Positions 25,577 to 34,753 of a stretch of DNA of 64,000 nucleotides are shown piece by piece. The stretch spans positions 1 to 64,000 of the forward strand of contig LQXN01000067.1 in the NCBI GenBank assembly GCA_001648575.1, in the 5' to 3' direction. The number at the start of each line of letters is the position of its first letter. Within the stretch, counting starts at the first letter, position 1. The notes under the pieces are model-generated. The model made no database searches, had not been told where the DNA came from, and saw only the letters and a program-made list of their open reading frames with translations. A program made the position numbers and the translations under genes. This stretch comes from Sutcliffiella horikoshii DSM 8719. Lineage in GTDB: Bacteria; Bacillota; Bacilli; Bacillales; Bacillaceae_I.

Positions 25577-26839
25577 ATGGCTTTCACAACTTCAACAACG
25601 GAACATGCCGTTGGACCGGAAAATCCAAAAACAACGATTGTAACAAAGTTAAATCCAATACAGAAACCCTTTTTAACACTTGGATCGGCAATCGGGATCC
25701 TGTTGCTGGTCGCAATAGTCCTCACAACAGATTGGATACAAGGATTTCTTTATATAATTGGTTTGGCGCTTGGTATTACCTTGCTTCATGCAAGATTTGG
25801 CTTCACTTCAGTATTCAGACGATTGATGTCCGTAGGCAATGTTCAAGGATTGCAAGCACATATGCTGATGCTTGCCGTTGCTACAACCTTGTTTGCCGTC
25901 ATTTTGAGTACAGGCTTCAGTTTTACAGGTAACACACCCGCAGGATATGTATCTCCAGTGGGAATAAGCGTACTTGTGGGAGCATTTATTTTCGGGATTG
26001 GCATGCAGCTCGGTAGTGGCTGTGCATCAGGAACGCTATATTCGGTCGGCGGGGGATCCTCATCCATGATTCTGACTTTGATATCTTTTATAATAGGTTC
26101 GGTTATAGGTGCGTATCATTTCACATTCTGGATGGAAGATACCCCTGCACTACCGCCAATTTCCATTGCAGAGTCAACAGGTCTTGGCTTCTTTGGGGGC
26201 TGGGTGATTCAAATGCTTTTATTTGCAGGGATCTATTGGATTACAGTGCAGATAGCAAAGAAAAAGAAACCGCCCCATATGAAGCCTTTAGCGACAACAA
26301 CAGGATGGAAAAAGATTGTTCGAGGTTCATGGCCTTTATTTGCTGCTGCCATTATACTTGCATTGCTAAATGCCCTTACACTTGCAGTCAGGGGTAACCC
26401 TTGGGGCATCACGTCCGCCTTCGCTCTTTGGGGGGGGAAGGCTCTTATGGCAGTAGGGGTAGATGTATCAAGTTGGGGATATTTTTCTGGTGAAAATGGA
26501 GCAGCATTGACACAGACGGTTCTGGCGGATTCGACAAGTGTCATGAACTTTGGAATCATCATAGGCGCCTTTCTTGCCGCTGCTGCTCAAGGTAACTTCA
26601 AGCCTAAGAAAATAAAGCCCGGCATAGCAGGTGCATCCATTATAGGAGGCCTATTGATGGGGTACGGGGCACGCCTTGCTTTCGGTTGCAACATCGGAGC
26701 ATATTTCGGCGGCATTGCATCCTTCAGCTTACATGGTTGGGTATGGATGGTCATGGCCATGCTGGGTACACTACTAGCTTTATTTATCAGACCAATATTC
26801 GGATTGAAAAACCCTAAGCCTACAGATTCAGTTTGCTGA
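25577..26839 (+). CDS. YeeE/YedE-family sulfur-compound transporter
   Basis: A 420-residue integral membrane protein with 9-11 helices. Two cysteine motifs typical of the YeeE/YedE (DUF395) family are present: LGSGCASGTLYSVGGG (about 147-162) and RLAFGCNIGAYFGG (about 370-383). YeeE transports thiosulfate in other organisms; YedE-like members move other sulfur or selenium species. ATG 25577 follows AGGAGAAGGTGA. No TusA-like partner gene follows. The substrate is inferred from family only. Confidence 0.88.
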   Translation: MAFTTSTTEHAVGPENPKTTIVTKLNPIQKPFLTLGSAIGILLLVAIVLTTDWIQGFLYIIGLALGITLLHARFGFTSVFRRLMSVGNVQGLQAHMLMLAVATTLFAVILSTGFSFTGNTPAGYVSPVGISVLVGAFIFGIGMQLGSGCASGTLYSVGGGSSSMILTLISFIIGSVIGAYHFTFWMEDTPALPPISIAESTGLGFFGGWVIQMLLFAGIYWITVQIAKKKKPPHMKPLATTTGWKKIVRGSWPLFAAAIILALLNALTLAVRGNPWGITSAFALWGGKALMAVGVDVSSWGYFSGENGAALTQTVLADSTSVMNFGIIIGAFLAAAAQGNFKPKKIKPGIAGASIIGGLLMGYGARLAFGCNIGAYFGGIASFSLHGWVWMVMAMLGTLLALFIRPIFGLKNPKPTDSVC

Positions 26840-26844
26840 CTATT

Positions 26845-26876
26845 TAAAGCGACTCGATAGCCGAGTCGCTTTTTTA
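26845..26876 (+). terminator. Terminator after YeeE-type gene
   Basis: AAAGCGACTC pairs with GAGTCGCTTT, followed by a T run. Confidence 0.88.
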
Positions 26877-27095
26877 TATGACTGACGGGAAATAATTTGA
26901 CTGAAGTTATACTGCATATTATTTATTATTATTTCAGGAAAATACAATCGAAAATTATGAAATAATGAAACTATTGCACAAAAACAACTGCGTTATCTGA
27001 AGATAGAATATTTCCCAAAGAGCAAAAAGTGTCAAAATAAATAGAATATTGAAGGAGAATATTATAGAATAAGAAGAACTCAGGGGGAGATATGG

Positions 27096-28736
27096 ATGAG
27101 ACTAAAAATAATGCCGGTACGTCTGCAAACTAAGATAATTATCCTTATTGTCTCGTTATTATTTAGCATTATATTCGTCATCTGCGGTGTATTCTTTTAC
27201 CTGGAAATGAAAGAGCTTAAAGCCAATACAGGCAACCGGGCACTACAGATGGCAAAAGTCATAGCAGGGATGCCTGAAGTGATGGAATCCATGGAGTCGG
27301 ACAATCCAAGTATGAGGCTCCAGCCTTTAGCAGTGAACATTCAAAAGGAGATTAAGGCCCAATTTGTCGTGATTGGGAATATTGAGGGGATAAGGTATAC
27401 CCATCCGGACGCTGACAAACTAGGACAGCACATGGTAGGTGGCGATAATACCAGGGCACTGAGGGAGGGAGAAGCGTACATCTCTGAAGCAACAGGATCT
27501 CTTGGATTATCTATCAGAGGGAAAGCACCTATTTTTGCTCAAGATGGAAGGATTCTCGGAGTAGTGTCAGTCGGTTTTCTAATGGAAAATTTAAATAGCC
27601 GGATGGAAGAAAAGCTGGTGGAAATATCGTTGATTGCTCTATTGGCAATAAATATGGGAATAGCAGGAGGCTATGTACTGGCCAGGAACATCCGCCAAGA
27701 CATACTGGGCCTCGAACCACATGAAATCGCTTCCTTGTACAGAGAAAGAACAGCCATACTACAATCCGTCAAGGAAGGAATCATAGCAATTGATGCTGAC
27801 GGGTATATAACCATGGCAAATCCTTCAGCCCTTGAAATACTAGAGCTAGGAGAAAGTGAGTTGCTACATAAAAAAATAACCGACATTGTACCCGGTACAG
27901 ACCTGCTCGAGGTTGCTAAGTCAGGTCATGCTCAAGTGAACAAGGAAGTATTTATATTTGATAAAGATATATTCGTAAATAGGATTCCCATTTTGGAAAG
28001 AGGAAAAGTGGTGGGAGTGGTATCGAGCTTCCGTGACAAAACGGAAATGAAGAAGTTGCTTAACACCTTGACAGAGGTTAAAAAATATTCGGAGGAATTG
28101 CGAGCGCAGACTCATGAATTCACAAACAAATTGTATGTTATATCGGGGATGTTGGAACTAGGGAAATTCAACGAAGCTCTAGATTGGATACAGAAGGAAT
28201 ACAAAATTAACCAAGAACGGAATGACATTTTATTTGACAGGATAAAAGATGAAAGATTACAGGCCATCCTATTGGGCAAACTTGCGGTGGCATCAGAAAA
28301 GAAAGTGCTGCTTCAACTCGATGAGGGTAGTTCGGTTAATATGATTCCAACGAATATAGAGTTTTCAAGTTTAGTAGCGATTATTGGTAATCTGCTAGAA
28401 AATGCTCTGGAGGCTGTTGAACAGAAGGAGGGGGGAGTCGTATCCTTTTTTGCTGTTGATTATGGGAACGACTTAATATTGGAGGTCAGCGATAACGGGC
28501 CAGGTTTTCAGGGCGAGGAGATTGATCGTATATTCATGAAGGGATATAGCACAAAACAAGTTGATCAGCAAAGGGGATACGGTCTTTCTATCGTGAAAAA
28601 AGAGGTAAATCAACTGGGTGGAACAGTGGAAGTACAAAGAACCTCGGACAACACTACTGTGTTTACCGTTTACCTTCCCAAAAATCAAAGCTATGGGGGT
28701 GGAAGATATGATAAATGTAGCGATAGCAGAGGATGA
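27096..28736 (+). CDS. DcuS/CitA-type sensor histidine kinase
   Basis: A 546-residue kinase. It has membrane helix 1 (about 14-37), an extracytoplasmic PAS-like sensor (about 38-175), helix 2 (about 176-198), a cytosolic PAS (about 210-310), then TQAHEFTNKL-like phosphoacceptor (RAQTHEFTNKLYVISG) and HATPase_c (NLLENALEAVE, VSDNGPGF, STKQVDQQRGYGLSIV). This family senses C4- or citrate-type carboxylates. ATG 27096 is weakly supported by GGGGAGATATGG. It overlaps the response regulator by 29 bp. The tctCBA transporter follows 1.5 kb downstream, so a carboxylate signal is likely. Confidence 0.9.
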   Translation: MRLKIMPVRLQTKIIILIVSLLFSIIFVICGVFFYLEMKELKANTGNRALQMAKVIAGMPEVMESMESDNPSMRLQPLAVNIQKEIKAQFVVIGNIEGIRYTHPDADKLGQHMVGGDNTRALREGEAYISEATGSLGLSIRGKAPIFAQDGRILGVVSVGFLMENLNSRMEEKLVEISLIALLAINMGIAGGYVLARNIRQDILGLEPHEIASLYRERTAILQSVKEGIIAIDADGYITMANPSALEILELGESELLHKKITDIVPGTDLLEVAKSGHAQVNKEVFIFDKDIFVNRIPILERGKVVGVVSSFRDKTEMKKLLNTLTEVKKYSEELRAQTHEFTNKLYVISGMLELGKFNEALDWIQKEYKINQERNDILFDRIKDERLQAILLGKLAVASEKKVLLQLDEGSSVNMIPTNIEFSSLVAIIGNLLENALEAVEQKEGGVVSFFAVDYGNDLILEVSDNGPGFQGEEIDRIFMKGYSTKQVDQQRGYGLSIVKKEVNQLGGTVEVQRTSDNTTVFTVYLPKNQSYGGGRYDKCSDSRG

Positions 28737-29436
28737 TTTCCGAGTGGCACACATCCACGAACAATTCTTGGATAAATTAGAAGGGATAAGAATGGTCGAT
28801 AAAGCCCTAAATGCCACTCAAGCGATGGAGCTGCTTGCAAAAGGGAAGACCGATCTCATCCTCTTGGACAATTATATGCCTGATGAATGCGGAGCTTCAC
28901 TGCTTCCAGCGATCCGTGAAAGATTTGCTGAAGTGGACATCATCATGATTACAGCTGCTGCAGACAAGGAGGTAGTAGAAGCTGCCCTGCATTATGGAGT
29001 GATGGATTACCTAATTAAACCGGTGACCTTTGAAAGGTTCCAACATGCAATAAGAAACTACTTAGAGAAAAGGGCTTTTATCAAACAAAATGAAGCGTAT
29101 AACCAAACGATAATAGATCAACTCTTTCATCCTACCGAATTAAAAGCGAGCAAGAAAGAAGAATGTGACTCTCTGCCAAAAGGGATTGATCAATTAACTT
29201 TAGGTAAAGTGGAAGAACTTCTTCAAAACAATTCAGGGAATGGGTGGACAGCCGAACAAATGGGGGAAATGATGGGAGCATCGAGGACAACTGCAAGGAG
29301 GTATCTTGAATACTTGATTTCAAGGGGAAAAGCAAAAGCTGAGTTGGAATACGGTATGGTGGGGAGACCAGAACGAAAATACTATAAGATAGGAAATGAA
29401 GTCAATGGAAGAGTTAAAGATTTTCAAAAAAGATAG
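28708..29436 (+). CDS. CitB/DcuR-type response regulator
   Basis: A 242-residue response regulator. The receiver has IAEDDFRVA acidic pocket residues, the phosphoacceptor Asp in DLILLDNYMPDE, MITAAAD and YLIKPV lysine. The C-terminal helix-turn-helix is GWTAEQMGEMMGASRTTARRYLEYL. ATG 28708 is chosen over an upstream frame start at 28618, because GGGGGTGG precedes it and the receiver motif begins there. It is paired with the kinase upstream. The likely target is tctCBA. Confidence 0.9.
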   Translation: MINVAIAEDDFRVAHIHEQFLDKLEGIRMVDKALNATQAMELLAKGKTDLILLDNYMPDECGASLLPAIRERFAEVDIIMITAAADKEVVEAALHYGVMDYLIKPVTFERFQHAIRNYLEKRAFIKQNEAYNQTIIDQLFHPTELKASKKEECDSLPKGIDQLTLGKVEELLQNNSGNGWTAEQMGEMMGASRTTARRYLEYLISRGKAKAELEYGMVGRPERKYYKIGNEVNGRVKDFQKR

Positions 29437-30022
29437 AACCTATATAGGTACAGCAACCAGAGATGAGATACATATTAAGGGACTCTGGCATGAAACCTTT
29501 CACTGCTGGATAATGGCAGAGATCGAGGGTAAGGAATACCTCTATTTTCAATTGAGGAGCAAGAGGAAAAAGGATTACCCAGGCCTATTGGATATCACAG
29601 CAGCCGGGCACTTATTATCAAATGAAAATGTGGAAGATGGAATCAGGGAATTAAAGGAGGAAATAGGGATTAAAGTGACCATGGATGAATTAACTTATCT
29701 TGGTGTCATTCCTTATGAAAAAGAATTAGAGGGTTTTATCGATAGGGAGCATGCACATGTGTATTTGTTGCAACGAGAAATCCCCTTTGAATATTTTACT
29801 CTGCAAGCAGAAGAGGTAAGCGGGATCTTCCTTGTTCCATTCGAGGAATTTTATCAGCTTTGGTTCGGAAATGACAAGCATGTGGCTATGGTCGGAATCA
29901 AAGAGAAAGAAAACGGCGAAAGAGTAAGGATTACTATGAAAGCAGACAAAGATATGTTCGTTCCGCACAACGATTCATTTTACAAGGATACTTTGGATGC
30001 TATAAAGTCAGGCAGGAACTAA
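29405..30022 (+). CDS. Nudix hydrolase (isopentenyl-diphosphate-isomerase/YfcD-like group)
   Basis: A protein of about 205 residues. The Nudix-box stretch is AAGHLLSNENVEDGIRELKE followed by EIGI, with a spacing one residue shorter than the classic box, as in the YfcD-like subgroup. ATG 29405 follows AGGAA; an ATG at 29396 is less likely. It overlaps the response-regulator end and would be translated from the same mRNA. Substrate unknown; a housekeeping role for nucleoside diphosphates is only an analogy. Confidence 0.82.
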   Translation: MEELKIFKKDRTYIGTATRDEIHIKGLWHETFHCWIMAEIEGKEYLYFQLRSKRKKDYPGLLDITAAGHLLSNENVEDGIRELKEEIGIKVTMDELTYLGVIPYEKELEGFIDREHAHVYLLQREIPFEYFTLQAEEVSGIFLVPFEEFYQLWFGNDKHVAMVGIKEKENGERVRITMKADKDMFVPHNDSFYKDTLDAIKSGRN

Positions 30023-30032
30023 AAATGCAATA

Positions 30033-30081
30033 AAAAGAGGTTGTCCTGGGAGAATTTTTCCTAATGGGCAGCCTTTTTATT
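30033..30081 (+). terminator. Terminator after Nudix gene
   Basis: GAGGTTGTCC pairs with GGGCAGCCTTT (imperfect), followed by a TTTATT tail. It separates the regulatory operon from tctCBA. Confidence 0.65.
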
Positions 30082-30155
30082 ATGTATTCAGAATCGATAG
30101 TCCTCTGTGAACAAAATGAACAAAATAATCAATATATCTTTTATAAAGTTTATAT

Positions 30156-30169
30156 TGTAAACGGTTACA
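30156..30169. promoter_or_regulatory. Catabolite-responsive element (cre) upstream of tctC
   Basis: TGTAAACGGTTACA matches the cre consensus (TGWNANCGNTNWCA) completely, 98 bp before the tctC start. CcpA repression during growth on glucose is expected. Confidence 0.8.
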
Positions 30170-30267
30170 TTTATGAGAATATTCTTTACGATCACTAACA
30201 AGGGATGGCTCATATACCTTACACCCGGATTCTTTCAACAGATAAAAACGGCAAAGGGGAGTTCTAA

Positions 30268-31275
30268 ATGAAAATGAAGAAAAAGGCAGGAATAATTGGG
30301 TTAACAATGTTGTTATCCATAACGGCAGCATGCTCCAGCTCAACTGGAGGAGCGAACTCTGATGGAACATGGTCTCCTCAAAAACCAGTTGAAATGGTGG
30401 CACCAGCAGGGGCAGGTGGTGGATGGGATACTACCGCAAGGATGGTGGCCCAGACATTTGAACAAGAGAAAATGATTGATAAAAGGATGCCAGTTGTAAA
30501 TAAACCTGGTGGTGGCGGCGCTGTGGCATGGTCTTACATCGCAAAGAAAAATGGTGATCCTCATCATTTATTTGTTTCTTCTCCTCCTTTATTATTAGTT
30601 CCGCTAAATGGGCAATCGGACAATACATTTGAGGACTTCACACCAATAGCGAATGTTATTGCGGACTATGGAGCTTTTGCGGTTAGAGAAGATGCAAAGT
30701 GGGATAATTTGAATGAGTTATTTGACGATATGAAGAAAGATCCATCCTCTGTAACTGTAATAGGGGTATCCTCCCCCGGAAGCATGGATCATATCCAGTT
30801 CGTCAAAATAGCAAAAGCAGCAGGAGTGGATATCAGTAAAATAAAGTATGTTTCTGAACAAGAGGGCGGGACATTGACCGCACTACTGAACGGGAGTGTA
30901 GATGTCTATTCTGCAGGTACGGCAGAAACGGTGGAGCAGGTGAAAGCCGGGAAGATCAAAGTCTTGGGTATAACTGCGGAAGAACGCCTTGAAGGGGAAG
31001 TCCTCTCAGACTTCCCGACTGCCAAAGAACAGGGAATCGATGAAACTTTTGTGAACTGGAGAGGTTTCTTCGGCCCGGCCGACATGGATCAGGCGGCAAT
31101 CGATTATTATGTAGAAAAGTTTTCGGAGTTGAATGAATCTGATGCTTGGGATGAAATCCGAAAAAAATACGGTTGGAATGAGCTGTATATGACAGGAGAG
31201 GAATACCAAGAATTCCTCAAAAAGGAAAATGAAGAAATGCAATTATTGCTAGAAGAGCTCGGCTTAGGTAACTAA
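30268..31275 (+). CDS. tctC: Tripartite tricarboxylate transporter substrate-binding lipoprotein TctC
   Basis: A 335-residue solute-binding lipoprotein with lipobox TAACSS (Cys23 region). The mature part starts with the TTT signature KPVEMVAPAGAGGGWDTTARM, followed by VNKPGGGGAVAWSYI, and contains ALLNGSVDVYSAGT near 210. TctC-type proteins bind di- or tricarboxylates outside the membrane and pass them to TctAB. ATG 30268 follows AAAGGGGAG. Followed by tctB and tctA in one operon. Confidence 0.92.
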   Translation: MKMKKKAGIIGLTMLLSITAACSSSTGGANSDGTWSPQKPVEMVAPAGAGGGWDTTARMVAQTFEQEKMIDKRMPVVNKPGGGGAVAWSYIAKKNGDPHHLFVSSPPLLLVPLNGQSDNTFEDFTPIANVIADYGAFAVREDAKWDNLNELFDDMKKDPSSVTVIGVSSPGSMDHIQFVKIAKAAGVDISKIKYVSEQEGGTLTALLNGSVDVYSAGTAETVEQVKAGKIKVLGITAEERLEGEVLSDFPTAKEQGIDETFVNWRGFFGPADMDQAAIDYYVEKFSELNESDAWDEIRKKYGWNELYMTGEEYQEFLKKENEEMQLLLEELGLGN

Positions 31276-31341
31276 TTGTTAAGGTGTCCCGCTTCCTCAC
31301 CTCAAGAGGGAGCGGAACCTTATAACGTGGAGGGATGTTGC

Positions 31342-31803
31342 ATGGTTCTTAAACCGATTAATCGTAAAATTGGTTTGGTCCTAGCCGGTTTTGCAGGATT
31401 ATACTTATTTTTGAGCTACCAGATACCAAGTTATTCCTATGCATTGGTTGATGCGGATGTGGTGCCAAAGGGACTAGGTTTCTTGCTTTTATTATTGTCC
31501 ATTCTACTTTTTTCACAAAAAAAAGTAGAAACAGAACAAGAAAAACAAAAAAGGACCATACCTAAAAAGGAAATATATATTTTGTTGGGAGTCGCTGCAT
31601 TCATTTTGATATATATCTTTTTGCTTGAAATAGTAGGCTTTGTCATAATGACTTCCCTGTTTGTTTTTACATGTTCTTCGTTTCTTGGTTACAAAAACTA
31701 TAAAACAAGTGCGCTTGTTGCAATCATATTTTCAACGCTCATTTATTTTCTGTTCAATTACTTGCTCCTTATTCATTTACCACCAGGAGTATTACCATTT
31801 TAG
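31342..31803 (+). CDS. tctB: Tripartite tricarboxylate transporter small membrane subunit TctB
   Basis: A 153-residue protein with four hydrophobic segments, the usual length and layout of TctB. ATG 31342 follows GGAGGGATG; a start at 31276 further upstream would overlap tctC without a ribosome site. tctA begins 12 bp downstream. Sequence conservation is low in this family, so the call rests on position and size. Confidence 0.88.
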   Translation: MVLKPINRKIGLVLAGFAGLYLFLSYQIPSYSYALVDADVVPKGLGFLLLLLSILLFSQKKVETEQEKQKRTIPKKEIYILLGVAAFILIYIFLLEIVGFVIMTSLFVFTCSSFLGYKNYKTSALVAIIFSTLIYFLFNYLLLIHLPPGVLPF

Positions 31804-31815
31804 GAGGTGAGTCAG

Positions 31816-33324
31816 ATGGGGTCTATGGAAGGTCTTTTTTCCGGCTTTCAGGTTGCCTTTAGTATTGAAGGAATTTTATTTGTATTTCTAGGTGTTTTTA
31901 TTGGTACATTTATCGGGATGATGCCGGGTCTTGGCCCAATCAGCGCCATTGCTATCATGATTCCTGTCACTTACAGCATGGACCCGGCACTGGCGCTGGT
32001 CATGATGGCGGGAGTATACTATGGGGCGGTCTTTGGAGGGTCTTCATCCTCGATACTTCTGAATGCTCCAGGCATCTCAGGCACAGTAGCGACAGCCTTT
32101 GATGGTTATCCAATGGCGCAGCAGGGAAAGGCAGGAAAAGCGTTGGCCATTGCAGCCATAGCTTCCTTCACGGGAGGTACGGTAAGTGTAATCCTGCTAA
32201 TGCTTTTCACCCCCTTACTAGCTTCCGTCGCTGTCGTATTCGGGCCAGTTGAGTACTTTGCTTTAATGCTGATGGGACTTACTGCCATATCGAGTCTGTC
32301 AGATGGATCCACAGTAAAAGCAATGATTTCAGCTGTTTTGGGCTTTATGGCTGTAACGATCGGTATAGATGCACAAACAGGAACTCAACGCTTTACTTTT
32401 GGTAACATCAACCTCCTTGAAGGTATCGATTTTCTTGTAATTGCTCTCGGATTATTCGCTTTAGCTGAAGTTTGCATTTTAATTTTCAACCGTAAAGACA
32501 GTTCCGGAGGTATGAGTGGAAACATCGGGAGTCTGAAACTTTCCAGACATGATGTAAATGAAATGAAAGGTCCTGTTACGCGGCAATCATTTCTCGGCTT
32601 TCTGCTGGGTGTTTTACCTGGGGCAGGTGCGACCATCGCTTCTTTCATTGCATATGTGACAGAGAAAAGAATAGCAAAAAATCCGGAAGAGTTCGGGAAA
32701 GGTTCCATTAAAGGTCTTGCCGCACCCGAGGCAGCTAACAATGCAGCAACTGGCGGGGCCTTTGTGCCCCTGTTAAGTTTAGGGATCCCAGGGTCGGGTA
32801 CAACAGCGGTCCTGCTAGGTGCCTTCCTTGTCCTCGGCGTACAGCCAGGTCCGCTCCTTGTACAGGATAATCCTGAAGTGTTCTGGGGAATCATCGCCAG
32901 TATGTATATTGGAAATATATTCCTTTTGGTCTTGAACCTGCCGCTTATCCCTTATATCGCTAAGATCCTTAAAGTACCAAGGCCACTGTTGATTTCCTTG
33001 GTTATCATGTTTAGTCTTATCGGTGTTTATGCAATCAGTTTTAATACATTTGATTTATATGTATTGCTGTTATTCGGGGTGGCAGGTTTCCTAATGAGGA
33101 TATTCTCCTTTCCTGCAGCTCCGTTCATTCTGGCATTTATCCTAGGAGGTATGATGGAGCAGGCAATGCGACAATCGTTGACTATTTCCAATGGGGACTG
33201 GATGGTCTTCATAAAGAGTCCGATTTCCGCTACTTTAATCGCTTTAGCATTACTATCGCTTATCATTCCACTAATCAAAAAGAAACCACAATTGGTTTCT
33301 GAAGATAAAAAATTGGATGTATAA
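31816..33324 (+). CDS. tctA: Tripartite tricarboxylate transporter large membrane subunit TctA
   Basis: A 502-residue membrane protein with about 12 helices. The TctA signature GTFIGMMPGLGPISAIAIMI (residues about 30-49) and the second repeat LGVLPGAGATIASFIAY are clear, as is YGAVFGGSSSSILLNAPG. It carries out sodium- or proton-coupled carboxylate uptake with TctB and TctC. ATG 31816 follows AGGAGGTGA. A terminator and repeat copy F follow. Confidence 0.94.
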   Translation: MGSMEGLFSGFQVAFSIEGILFVFLGVFIGTFIGMMPGLGPISAIAIMIPVTYSMDPALALVMMAGVYYGAVFGGSSSSILLNAPGISGTVATAFDGYPMAQQGKAGKALAIAAIASFTGGTVSVILLMLFTPLLASVAVVFGPVEYFALMLMGLTAISSLSDGSTVKAMISAVLGFMAVTIGIDAQTGTQRFTFGNINLLEGIDFLVIALGLFALAEVCILIFNRKDSSGGMSGNIGSLKLSRHDVNEMKGPVTRQSFLGFLLGVLPGAGATIASFIAYVTEKRIAKNPEEFGKGSIKGLAAPEAANNAATGGAFVPLLSLGIPGSGTTAVLLGAFLVLGVQPGPLLVQDNPEVFWGIIASMYIGNIFLLVLNLPLIPYIAKILKVPRPLLISLVIMFSLIGVYAISFNTFDLYVLLLFGVAGFLMRIFSFPAAPFILAFILGGMMEQAMRQSLTISNGDWMVFIKSPISATLIALALLSLIIPLIKKKPQLVSEDKKLDV

Positions 33325-33340
33325 AACTAAAAATAATAAA

Positions 33341-33604
33341 AGCCCTACCTTTCAATCGGTAGGGCTGAGTGTGTGGACAAAGTTAAAATATGATGAAAGT
33401 CTTTAGTTGATCGCAGTGGAAGGCGCGCAGACTCCCTCGGGAGGAAGGGACATGTAAGACCCCGCAGGCGAAGCCGAGGAGGCTTACGGACCGCCCGCAG
33501 GAAAGCGAAGCGCCTGGAACGAAGATCAACCGTTCCAACAGATAACTTAACTAATTTTTAGTTTATCAAAAAATATGAGCCCTACCTTTCAGTCGGTAGG
33601 ACTC
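33341..33604 (+). repeat. Interspersed repeat copy F flanked by two terminators
   Basis: The left hairpin AGCCCTACC..GGTAGGGCT (33341-33366) is repeated as GAGCCCTACC..GGTAGGACTC (33577-33604), with loops TTTCAATC and TTTCAGTC. The element between them runs from GAGTGTGTGGACAAAG to GTTTATCAAAA. Its core has GATCGCAGTGGAAGGCGCGC at the left and GCGCCTGGAACGAAGATCAA at the right, plus a GCCGAGGAGGC hairpin. TctA transcription would end at the first hairpin; the second also serves the converging cydABS transcript. Confidence 0.88.
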
Positions 33605-33615
33605 ATGTTGTTCTA

Positions 33616-33714
33616 TTAATATTTTTCCTTGCCTTTTGCTCCCCATAAGAACAAAAGAACAATACCAGTAACAACAATCAATGGTGCTGCATACATAATC
33701 AAGAAATTTTCCAA
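33616..33714 (-). CDS. cydS: Cytochrome bd oxidase small subunit CydS
   Basis: A 32-residue single-helix protein starting with TTG 33714 behind AAGGAGGT, 13 bp after the cydB stop. It begins ENFLIMYAAPLIVVTGIVL and ends in a short Lys-rich tail. The MYAP-type entry and the length match Geobacillus CydS, which covers the heme region of CydA in the membrane. It is too short for most ORF callers. Confidence 0.85.
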   Translation of the reverse strand: MENFLIMYAAPLIVVTGIVLLFLWGAKGKEKY

Positions 33715-33727
33715 AAGATTGACCTCC

Positions 33728-34741
33728 TTATTTTTTTCCCTGTACGTATTTGTTATCAAATAAGAACAAACGCATCAAGAGGTATAATGAAGGAATCAGC
33801 AGGCAAAGCCCTGCGATGAAGGCGGAAATCAACGCAATGGCCATCGCTTCGTTTGTAAATCCGTCATAAATGGTGAGGTACGGATATAAAAGATACGGCA
33901 TATGAGATGCACCGTAGCCGAAAAAAGCAGTTGCAAACTGCAGCATAACCAAAATAAATGCGACACCGAGATGTTTCTTTTTCCACATAAGATAAACCGC
34001 TCCTAGGAAAAAGAGAAAGGAAAGACTGAACATCCATGAAAGCTCCAGCATTTTATCAAAGTGGACCGGGTTATGATCACTTAATGCAAAGAACACAAGC
34101 ACACTTGCTAAAATCGTTGGAAGGCTCCAGTTTAAAGCATATTTCCTTAATACCTCAAAAGCCTTTTCATCCTGAGCTGCTCTGGCATAATATGCAAGGA
34201 AATAAGCAGAAATGTAAAGTACACTTACCAAAGCTAAAATGACGACAGCCCAAGAATAGAAACTGGTGAACAATGCTGCATAATCAAGCCACACTGTATC
34301 TTCGTACTTGTAGATGAATCCGCCCTCTGAAATTGTCAGAACTACAGAAAGGGAAGCAGGAATCAATAAGCCTGTTGCTCCATATAATGCCTGATAAAAG
34401 GTGTTCCCTTTTTCCCCGTAATGATGGAAGGCGTAATATGAACCACGAATCGCCAATAGTACGATAGCAATACTGCCTGGAACCAATAAAGTTGTTCCAT
34501 AATAATAGGCGGTAGAAGGGAAGAAGCCCACAATTCCTATAAAAAAGAATACGAGAAAAACATTTGTTACCTCCCAGACAGGGGAGAGGTAACGGACAAT
34601 TACTTTATTGATTAAATGATTCTTCTTTGTGATTGTAGAATAGTAGCTGAAAAAGCCGGCTCCAAAATCGATGGAGGCTACAATCAAGTATCCGTACAGA
34701 AATGTCCACAGTACCGTGATGCCAATAACTTCATAACTCAT
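33728..34741 (-). CDS. cydB: Cytochrome bd ubiquinol oxidase subunit II CydB
   Basis: A 337-residue protein with about nine membrane helices, as in Bacillaceae CydB. The conserved N-terminal FLYGYLIVASIDFGAGFFSY (acidic residue in helix 1) and VTNVFLVFFFIGIVGFFPS are visible. It is the structural partner of CydA in the quinol oxidase that reduces oxygen to water. ATG 34741 lies 12 bp after the cydA stop with AAGGAGG upstream. Operon order is cydA-cydB-cydS. Confidence 0.93.
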   Translation of the reverse strand: MSYEVIGITVLWTFLYGYLIVASIDFGAGFFSYYSTITKKNHLINKVIVRYLSPVWEVTNVFLVFFFIGIVGFFPSTAYYYGTTLLVPGSIAIVLLAIRGSYYAFHHYGEKGNTFYQALYGATGLLIPASLSVVLTISEGGFIYKYEDTVWLDYAALFTSFYSWAVVILALVSVLYISAYFLAYYARAAQDEKAFEVLRKYALNWSLPTILASVLVFFALSDHNPVHFDKMLELSWMFSLSFLFFLGAVYLMWKKKHLGVAFILVMLQFATAFFGYGASHMPYLLYPYLTIYDGFTNEAMAIALISAFIAGLCLLIPSLYLLMRLFLFDNKYVQGKK

Positions 34742-34753
34742 CCGTTATCCTCC

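Noticed and set aside
32385-32894. Minus-strand ORF of 169 codons inside tctA
   Set aside because: It lies wholly within a well-supported gene, has no ribosome site and its translation is low-complexity Pro/Ser/Ala without family features.
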